Assembly: GCF_030209375.1 (NCBI RefSeq)
Contig: NZ_JARVSC010000006.1
Location: 186,001-250,000 of the forward strand
Source of the DNA: Plantibacter sp. ME-Dv--P-122b
GTDB lineage: Bacteria > Actinomycetota > Actinomycetes > Actinomycetales > Microbacteriaceae
Direction: 5' to 3'
Length of the DNA: 64,000 nt
The translations under genes were made by a program, and so were the position numbers. Below the pieces are notes generated by a model. It was not told where the DNA came from. It ran no database searches and saw only the letters and a list, made by a program, of their open reading frames with translations. Of this stretch, positions 59,319 through 64,000 are shown piece after piece (position 1 is the first letter of the stretch; every line of letters begins with the position of its first letter).

Positions 59319-60298
59319 GACGGGTCGTCCGTCCCCACGAGCAGGACGCGGAGTGCTGTCTCCGGTGAGCCGCGACCGTCCGGCGGGATCGTCTCGCCAT
59401 GGTCGTATCGGTCGACGACCCGCGGGTCGACGTAGCTGGACTTCGCGATCGCCGGGGTGTTGCCGAGGACCGCTGCGGCGTCGCGCATGGCCCGTGCGAG
59501 GACCTTCGAGCGTGCCGTCCTGCTCTGCACGGGTCCGGCCTTCGCCAGGCTCTCCGCGGCCGCAACGGTGCCGTGCAGCGTCCGGAAGTCCTTCGCGGTG
59601 AACTCGCCGTTCGTCTGCGCCCGGACGTAGTCGTTGATCTGGCTCGCCTGGAGGTGGCGCCACCGGTTCCCGTCCTTCCAGGCCAGGAGGCGGGCGTGCG
59701 GTCCGCGGCGCTTCAAGGACCGGATGAGCGAGGCCAGGTCGGCGTCGACGATGTCGGACTCCCAGGGCTGTCCGCTCTTCGCCGGGAACTTCAGCGCGAC
59801 GGTGTCGCCGCTCACGCGAGCGTGCGCACCCTCGAGGGTCGACAGGCCGTGACTGCCGTTCGCCTCCGCGTACTGCTCACCGCCGACGCGCAAGGAACCG
59901 GTGTCGAGCATGCGGAACGCGCCGGCCGACACCCGAGCGAGCGGGTAGCCCTCGAGTCGGAGGTCCCGGGTGACCCGACCTCGCGCGGCAGGGAGCGCCT
60001 CGGCGAGGGCCAGGGCGCGGTCGAACTTGCTCCGGTCCTGACGCTCGCGCCACGACGGGTGGTAGAGGTACTGCCGTCGCCCGGCCGCATCGATCCCGGT
60101 CGCCTGGATGTGCCCGTTCGCGTAGGGGGTGATCCAGACGTCGTTCCACGCGGGAGGGACCACCAGGCCGTCGATCCGAGCTCGGATCTCCTGATCCTCC
60201 AGCAGCGACCCGTCCGGCAACCGATAGCTGAAACCGCGCCCGGATCGAACCCGTCGGATGCCCTGTCCGTTCACGTCGCTGCGCCTCAGTCGTACCAT
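59315..60298 (-). CDS. DNA topoisomerase IB
   Basis: A poxvirus-type topoisomerase that relaxes supercoils via a 3'-phosphotyrosine. The 327-residue protein has IRARIDGLVVPPAWNDVWITPYANGHIQATGID and GRRQYLYHPSW in the N-terminal domain. The catalytic domain has FTAKDFRTLHGT (233-244) and the nucleophile Tyr289 in AKSSYVDPRVV. Length is normal for bacterial TopIB. ATG 60298 has TACGCT 6 nt upstream. Confidence 0.92.
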   Translation of the reverse strand: MVRLRRSDVNGQGIRRVRSGRGFSYRLPDGSLLEDQEIRARIDGLVVPPAWNDVWITPYANGHIQATGIDAAGRRQYLYHPSWRERQDRSKFDRALALAEALPAARGRVTRDLRLEGYPLARVSAGAFRMLDTGSLRVGGEQYAEANGSHGLSTLEGAHARVSGDTVALKFPAKSGQPWESDIVDADLASLIRSLKRRGPHARLLAWKDGNRWRHLQASQINDYVRAQTNGEFTAKDFRTLHGTVAAAESLAKAGPVQSRTARSKVLARAMRDAAAVLGNTPAIAKSSYVDPRVVDRYDHGETIPPDGRGSPETALRVLLVGTDDPS

Positions 60299-60304
60299 CC
60301 GCCC

Positions 60305-60310
60305 AGCGTA
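60305..60310 (-). promoter_or_regulatory. -10 element TACGCT for topoisomerase IB
   Basis: TACGCT, 6 nt (GGGCGG), then ATG at 60298 on the minus strand. Confidence 0.5.
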
Positions 60311-60361
60311 CGGCGCGGTCGGAACCCGCCCGGCGGGCTTGCGCGGTGCCGTGCAGACGTG

Positions 60362-61165
60362 TCAGCCGACGGGTGGCAACTCGGCGAGGAAGGCGTCGTG
60401 CAGGCGCCCGTTCGTCGCGAGGGAGCTCCGCGTTGAGATGGTCTCGATGCCGTCGATGTCCGTGAAACGACCGCCGGCCTCGAGGACGATCGGCACGTGG
60501 GCACCCAGGTCGTACTCCTGCACGCCGAATTCGGCCACGGCGTCGATCGAGCCCTCGGCGAGCAGCATGTAGGGCCACATGTCACCGATGGCCCGATCGC
60601 GCCACAGGGAGCCGCACAGGGCCAGCAGTTGGGGGATGCGCCCGACCGAGGCCCACTGCGCGATGCTCTGGAAGCTGAAGGACGCGTCGGCGAGGTCGGA
60701 GACCCCCGAGACGGACAGCCGGCGCGGGGTGGTCTCGCCGAACCGGATGCCCCACGCACCGTGCCCGATGGCACCCCACCAGCGGGCGTGCATGGCGGGT
60801 GCGCTCACAACGCCGACGACAGGCACGCCGTCGACGGCGAGGGAGATGAGCGTCGCCCAGTTCGAGACACCGCGGAGGAAGTTCGCCGTCCCGTCGATCG
60901 GGTCGATGATCCACTGTCGATCCGTCGGGCCCTGCGCGCCGTACTCCTCACCGAACACGCCGTCGTCCGGGCGCTCGGTCTCGAGGATGCCGCGGATGGC
61001 GCGTTCGACGGCGAGGTCGGCGTCCGTGACGTGCGAGCGGTCCGGCTTGGTGGAGACTTCGAGGTCGCGAGCCTCGAAGCGGTCCATCGCGATGCGGTCG
61101 GCCGCGTCGGCGAGCCGGAGCGCGAGATCGAGGTCGGCGGGGGAGACGGTCACGGGTTCGGTCAC
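60362..61165 (-). CDS. hisN: Inositol monophosphatase-family phosphatase (probable histidinol-phosphatase, HisN-like)
   Basis: The 267-residue enzyme has the metal-binding motifs TKPDRSHVTDADLAVE, FGEEYG, DPIDGTANFLRG (from Asp88) and, near the end, YDLGAHVPIVLEAGG. WIIDPIDGTANFLRG and WGAIGHGAWG are close to the actinobacterial HisN histidinol-phosphatase group, but inositol and 3'-phosphoadenosine phosphatases share these. GTG 61165 is preceded by TATCCT at 6 nt and by GGAGAG. A frame open to 61312 would have no ribosome site. Confidence 0.83.
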   Translation of the reverse strand: MTEPVTVSPADLDLALRLADAADRIAMDRFEARDLEVSTKPDRSHVTDADLAVERAIRGILETERPDDGVFGEEYGAQGPTDRQWIIDPIDGTANFLRGVSNWATLISLAVDGVPVVGVVSAPAMHARWWGAIGHGAWGIRFGETTPRRLSVSGVSDLADASFSFQSIAQWASVGRIPQLLALCGSLWRDRAIGDMWPYMLLAEGSIDAVAEFGVQEYDLGAHVPIVLEAGGRFTDIDGIETISTRSSLATNGRLHDAFLAELPPVG

Positions 61166-61171
61166 CTCTCC

Positions 61172-61177
61172 AGGATA
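61172..61177 (-). promoter_or_regulatory. -10 element TATCCT for the HisN-like gene
   Basis: TATCCT, 6 nt (GGAGAG), then GTG at 61165 on the minus strand. Confidence 0.45.
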
Positions 61178-61312
61178 GGGTCGCGCGGGCCTGATCGAAC
61201 GACGCTCGAGGGGCTGGAGACCTGCCTCCGCGACACGCCGGCTGGCTCGATTTCGCACCCGGGCCAGTTGGGTGCTAGTGTCATATCTCGGTTCGGAACA
61301 CTCCGAAACCAC

Positions 61313-61388
<76 letters not shown>

Positions 61389-61394
61389 CAATGG

Positions 61395-61424
61395 GAACGG
61401 CCTTCGCTTCGGCGGGGGCCGTTC
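61395..61424 (+). terminator. Terminator after tRNA-Lys
   Basis: GAACGGCC (61395-61402) pairs with GGCCGTTC (61417-61424) around TTCGCTTCGGCGGG; followed by TGCATTT. Confidence 0.75.
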
Positions 61425-61661
61425 TGCATTTCGGCCTGTCTCGCGTTCGCGCCGGCGGCCTGACGAAACGCTCCGGGAGCGTTTCGCGACAGCTCCCGTC
61501 CGATTCGCGTCAACGGGACGGAGTTCGGCCCAGGCATGAGACCCTGGAAGGGTCAGCAGCATGGCGGGATCGGGTCCTGCCGTTGCCGACGGAAGCCTCC
61601 GCGTGGTCACCCCACCGTGCGGAGCAGAGCGACGGTCGGGCATTCGTGCCCACCAGCGCCG

Positions 61662-61696
61662 TGACGCCTCATCGATTCGGGTTCGATGAGGCGTCA
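61662..61696. terminator. Orphan 14-bp perfect hairpin
   Basis: TGACGCCTCATCGA (61662-61675) pairs with TCGATGAGGCGTCA (61683-61696) around TTCGGGT. Terminator-like, but not directly behind a gene on either strand. Confidence 0.5.
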
Positions 61697-61723
61697 TGCC
61701 CGCTCAGTGGCCCGATACGGCGA

Positions 61724-61753
61724 AACGGCCGCCCACCGGAGTGGACGGCCGTT
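61724..61753 (-). terminator. Terminator after the minus-strand hypothetical gene
   Basis: AACGGCCG (61724-61731) pairs with CGGCCGTT (61746-61753), continued by CCAC/GTGG around the loop CGGA with one mismatch. Confidence 0.65.
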
Positions 61754-61771
61754 CTCGAGGTGCGTCGCCGG

Positions 61772-62341
61772 TCAGGCGACCGAGCTGCGTCGCGCCGGCA
61801 CCGGGTTGACGAGGCTCGCGTCGATGAACTCGGGTTCGGCCCAGACGGTGATGGGGTAGTGCTGCGGCTCGAGGAGGGTTCGCTCGACGAGCGTCGGCTC
61901 AGTGTCGTCAGCTGCGGCATCGGGGTGGTCGTCATCGGTCTGCGCCTCGGACGGCGCGTCGATCGTCTCGGTGATGGCGGCAGGTTCCTCGGCGACGGCC
62001 GGCTCGATGACCTCGACGGCCTCGACCTCGACGGCGGCGTCGACCGCTGATTCCTCCTGGCCGCGAGACCAGAGGCGCCATCCACGCGCCGGAGCGGCCT
62101 CGGCACGGACCGTCACCGCAGCCTGCTCGAGGTCGATGTCCGTCGCGATGTCGTGGGCGAGCTGCTGGGCGTACACCTCGTGGAAGATCTCATCGCCCGA
62201 GCTCGGAGTGCGGCGCGACAGCACCCAGGTGCCGTTGGCGCCGAGTTCGCTCGCCAGTCGAGCGTGGACGAGGTCGAACAGCTGCTTCTCGGTCAGCTTC
62301 GATGCGGAGACTGGTGCTGCGTGGCGTCGGCGACCGAACAT
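61772..62341 (-). CDS. Hypothetical acidic protein
   Basis: I do not recognise this 189-residue protein. The N-terminus is basic (MFGRRRHAAP), then a compact region with LTEKQLFDLVHARLASELGANGTWVLSRR and EVYAQQLAHDIATDIDLEQAAVTVR. The middle and end (about 95-165) are very acidic and Ala/Val/Glu-rich, probably disordered. No membrane segment, signal peptide or catalytic motif is visible. AAGGGCC precedes the ATG. It is followed by a terminator, so it is a monocistronic unit. Its base usage is like that of its neighbours. Confidence 0.6.
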   Translation of the reverse strand: MFGRRRHAAPVSASKLTEKQLFDLVHARLASELGANGTWVLSRRTPSSGDEIFHEVYAQQLAHDIATDIDLEQAAVTVRAEAAPARGWRLWSRGQEESAVDAAVEVEAVEVIEPAVAEEPAAITETIDAPSEAQTDDDHPDAAADDTEPTLVERTLLEPQHYPITVWAEPEFIDASLVNPVPARRSSVA

Positions 62342-62489
62342 GGCGGGCCCTTCATCGAAAGCGGATCATCCGTGAGGCTGGACTGCCTTCATTGTCGATC
62401 ATGAGGCGCGGAACGACGCGGAGACACGCGGGTGCGCGCCCCAATTCTCGGGTTTCCCGGGCGATCGTGGTAGCGCGGGTGGAGGGGCC

Positions 62490-62678
62490 TCAGCGGCCGA
62501 TTTCAGCCTGCTTGCTCTCGTCGAGCACCGAGCTGATCGCGAGGGCGAGCGAGATGCCCCAGCTCACCCAGAGGAGGGCGAGCTTCCAGTCCCGCGGTCC
62601 CTGGCGGGTCGCCTGGAGAGCGGAGATCCCGCCGAAGACCGTGGAGATCATGCTGCCGTTGAAGAGGAATTTGCGCAT
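62490..62678 (-). CDS. Small membrane protein, hypothetical
   Basis: A 62-residue protein with two short hydrophobic segments (FNGSMISTVFGGISALQA and LALLWVSWGISLALAISSVL) joined by TRQGPRDWK. Not recognised. The start is supported by TAGCGT 6 nt upstream on its strand, which makes it a leaderless gene. It ends in a polar DESKQAEIGR. Confidence 0.6.
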   Translation of the reverse strand: MRKFLFNGSMISTVFGGISALQATRQGPRDWKLALLWVSWGISLALAISSVLDESKQAEIGR

Positions 62679-62682
62679 GACT

Positions 62683-63531
62683 TCACGCTAGCCGGTAGGG
62701 GAGGCCCCCCGCATCCGGGCTTTCCTTCGGGTTCTCGCCTGTGCTAGCGAATGCACGCTTCGCGAAGGCCAGTGAGGCGCGCAGCTGGGCGAGGCGGAGC
62801 GCGTCGCCACCCGTCGCGGGCAGGTGCACCTCCGCAACGATGCTTCCCGACCAGTCCGCCGCGCGCAGCAGCTCGAGGACCTCTGCGACCGGCTGCTCGC
62901 CGTCGCCTGGGAGGAGGTGCTCGTCGAGGAACGCGCCTCGTGGGGACGGTGCGGTCCCGTCGCACAGGTGCACGTGTCGGAGGCGGCCGCCGTAGCGGGT
63001 CGCGATCTCGAGCGAGTCCTCACCCGCGAGGGCCGCGTGGGAGAAGTCGAGCGTCAGGGCGGCGCAGGCGAGTGGCGCCGGGTCGTAGCCGAACGCGAAC
63101 GGTTGCACCCGGAGCCCGCGGCTCTGGAAGCACGCCATGTTCTCGACGGCCAGCTCGAGTCCGTGTGTCTCGCTCAGTTCGGCGACGAGGTCGACGAAGG
63201 CGTTCGCGTAGCGCCGCTGCCAGCGGAACGGCGGGTGGACGACGACGGTCGACGCGCCGACGGCGGCGGCGAGCTCCGCCGAGCGGCGGAGCTTGTTGCG
63301 ATGGTCGCGGCCCCAGACGAACGCGGTCCGGGTCAGGACCGGCGCGTGGATCGAGAGGATGTCGAGCCCGGTCTCGGCGGCGAGGGCGCGGAGGGCGTCG
63401 GCGTCCTGCGTCACGCGGTCCTGGGTGACCATGACCTCGACGCCGTCGTAGCCGGCTTCGGCGGCCAACTCGAACGCGCGCCGGGTTCCCAGCGGGTAGA
63501 CGCAGGACGTGCTCATGCCATGGCGGATCAT
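62683..63531 (-). CDS. Sugar phosphate isomerase/epimerase-like TIM-barrel protein
   Basis: The 282-residue protein has the xylose-isomerase-like (AP endonuclease 2) fold: FELAAEAGYDGVEVMVT, LDILSIHAPVLTR, GASTVVVHPPFRWQ, LELAVENMACF, LTLDFSHAALAGE, RLRHVHLCDG and SIVAEVHLP. The His, Glu and Asp at strand ends are the usual metal ligands. Substrate is unknown; inosose or sugar isomerases are frequent in this family. I chose ATG 63531 because TATGCT stands 7 nt before it; an ATG at 63543 and one at 63516 are in frame. It is divergent from otsA. Confidence 0.78.
   Translation of the reverse strand: MIRHGMSTSCVYPLGTRRAFELAAEAGYDGVEVMVTQDRVTQDADALRALAAETGLDILSIHAPVLTRTAFVWGRDHRNKLRRSAELAAAVGASTVVVHPPFRWQRRYANAFVDLVAELSETHGLELAVENMACFQSRGLRVQPFAFGYDPAPLACAALTLDFSHAALAGEDSLEIATRYGGRLRHVHLCDGTAPSPRGAFLDEHLLPGDGEQPVAEVLELLRAADWSGSIVAEVHLPATGGDALRLAQLRASLAFAKRAFASTGENPKESPDAGGLPYRLA
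62685..62690 (-). promoter_or_regulatory. -10 element TAGCGT for the small membrane protein
   Basis: TAGCGT, 6 nt (GAAGTC), then ATG at 62678. The box lies inside the last codons of the upstream gene on the same strand. Confidence 0.45.
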
Positions 63532-63538
63532 CAGCGCA

Positions 63539-63544
63539 AGCATA
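63539..63544 (-). promoter_or_regulatory. -10 element TATGCT for the isomerase-like gene
   Basis: TATGCT, 7 nt, then ATG at 63531 on the minus strand. Confidence 0.4.
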
Positions 63545-63573
63545 TGCTCGCCGTCTGAACACGCGGTTTCGCC

Positions 63574-64000
63574 ATGCGGAACGCTGCTAGCCTGAACAGC
63601 GAACCCGAGTACCCCGGGAGGGCCATCATCACCAGATATTCCGCGCCTGACGGCGGATCAGCGTCGACCTTCGACTTCATCGTGGTATCCAACCGGCTGC
63701 CGGTCGACCGCGTCGTCGATGCAGACGGTGCCGAGAGCTGGCGGACCTCACCCGGCGGACTCGTGACCGCCCTCGAACCCGTCATGCGCGGTGCCGACGG
63801 CGCATGGATCGGATGGGCCGGCTCGGCCGACCTCGAGATCGAGCCGTTCGACAACGACGACATGTGGATCATCCCGGTCCCGCTGTCCGAGGACGAGATC
63901 GCCCGCTATTACGAGGGCTTCTCGAACGACACCATCTGGCCGCTCTATCACGACGTCATCGCTCCGCCGAGCTACCACCGCGAGTGGTGGGACGCCTACG
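63574..64000 (+). CDS. otsA: Alpha,alpha-trehalose-phosphate synthase (partial, C-terminus off the right edge)
   Basis: Makes trehalose-6-phosphate from UDP-glucose and glucose-6-phosphate. The visible 142 codons contain [56 protein letters not shown] and TIWPLYHD, all GT20 signatures, including the phosphate-binding Arg and Gly-Gly pair. The start is uncertain. ATG 63574 gives a 35-residue leader without a ribosome site. A -10-like TAGCCT at 63588-63593 lies after that ATG, and GGGAGG at 63616-63621 precedes in-frame ATC codons at 63625 and 63628. Trehalose is an osmoprotectant, in line with the betaine importer and Mrp antiporter here. Confidence 0.85.
   Translation, partial: MRNAASLNSEPEYPGRAIITRYSAPDGGSASTFDFIVVSNRLPVDRVVDADGAESWRTSPGGLVTALEPVMRGADGAWIGWAGSADLEIEPFDNDDMWIIPVPLSEDEIARYYEGFSNDTIWPLYHDVIAPPSYHREWWDAY

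Larger units (their letters stand above)
61425..61771. other. Gene-free stretch with a cluster of hairpins
   Basis: I see no credible gene in these 347 bases. Four stems stand out: CGAAACGCTC at 61464-61473 with 61477-61486 (10 bp, loop CGG); GACCCT-GGA-AGGGTC (61540-61554); a perfect 14-bp stem 61662-61675 with 61683-61696; and 61724-61753. The last should terminate the minus-strand gene at 61772; the others lack an obvious client. A small RNA is possible but I found no clear promoter. Confidence 0.5.

Overview
The window is a high-GC, gene-dense chromosomal segment of an actinobacterium, most likely family Microbacteriaceae. The basis is a codon third position dominated by G/C, abundant GTG starts, -10-only (TAnnnT) promoters sitting directly in front of start codons, a tmRNA tag ending in FALAA, UPF0182, DUF3039 and DUF2277 proteins, and a Tad locus of actinobacterial layout. 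I saw no prophage, insertion sequence, CRISPR array or resistance island; almost everything reads as resident chromosome.

Layout. 1-9.7 kb: a phosphotransferase cut by the left edge, NudC, a UvrD2-like helicase that overlaps tail-to-tail an orphan TOMM/E1-like protein, a DUF2342 metalloprotease-like protein, a Lon-like PDZ protease and a UPF0182 membrane protein. 9.7-16.7 kb: initiator tRNA-Met, alanine dehydrogenase divergent from an Lrp regulator, a ProVWX glycine betaine/proline importer and a class I aminotransferase. 16.8-28.8 kb: an HtrA protease, then a cell-surface polymer locus (two GT2 glycosyltransferases, a CDP-alcohol phosphotransferase, a CDP-glycerol-type polymerase, an acyltransferase, a GT4 glycosyltransferase, a TagGH-like ABC exporter and a LicC-like nucleotidyltransferase), which together look like a teichoic-acid-like glycopolymer pathway. 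29-32.4 kb: an ABC ATPase with a histone-H1-like N-terminal extension and its membrane partner. 32.4-38.3 kb: DUF3039, PncB, MurI-Rph-RdgB, a CDF metal exporter, DedA and tRNA-Leu. 38.4-41.7 kb: a complete Trp-codon attenuator in front of a fused TrpE-TrpG (PhzE-like) protein, then NnrE and DUF2277. 41.7-46.8 kb: barstar-like protein and a Tad pilus operon. 46.8-52.7 kb: an MFS transporter, PrfB, FtsE (with a 200-residue C-terminal extension), FtsX, SmpB and the ssrA tmRNA. 52.7-59 kb: a six-gene Mrp Na+/H+ antiporter operon with MrpA and MrpB fused. 59-64 kb: a small family protein, topoisomerase IB, a HisN-like phosphatase, tRNA-Lys, a hairpin-rich gene-free stretch, two small hypotheticals, a sugar-phosphate isomerase-like protein and the start of OtsA.

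Regulatory highlights. Three things stand out beyond the genes. First, a textbook 1:2 / 2:3 / 3:4 attenuator with a 13-residue leader peptide carrying tandem Trp codons, its own promoter being leaderless. Second, a 21-nt near-perfect inverted repeat brackets the tmRNA gene and is followed at once by a terminator, suggesting a processing stalk. Third, about seventeen genes carry a TAnnnT (or close) hexamer 6-9 nt before the start codon, which both predicts leaderless mRNAs and settles several ambiguous starts. All function calls are from reading the sequence; no database search was run.
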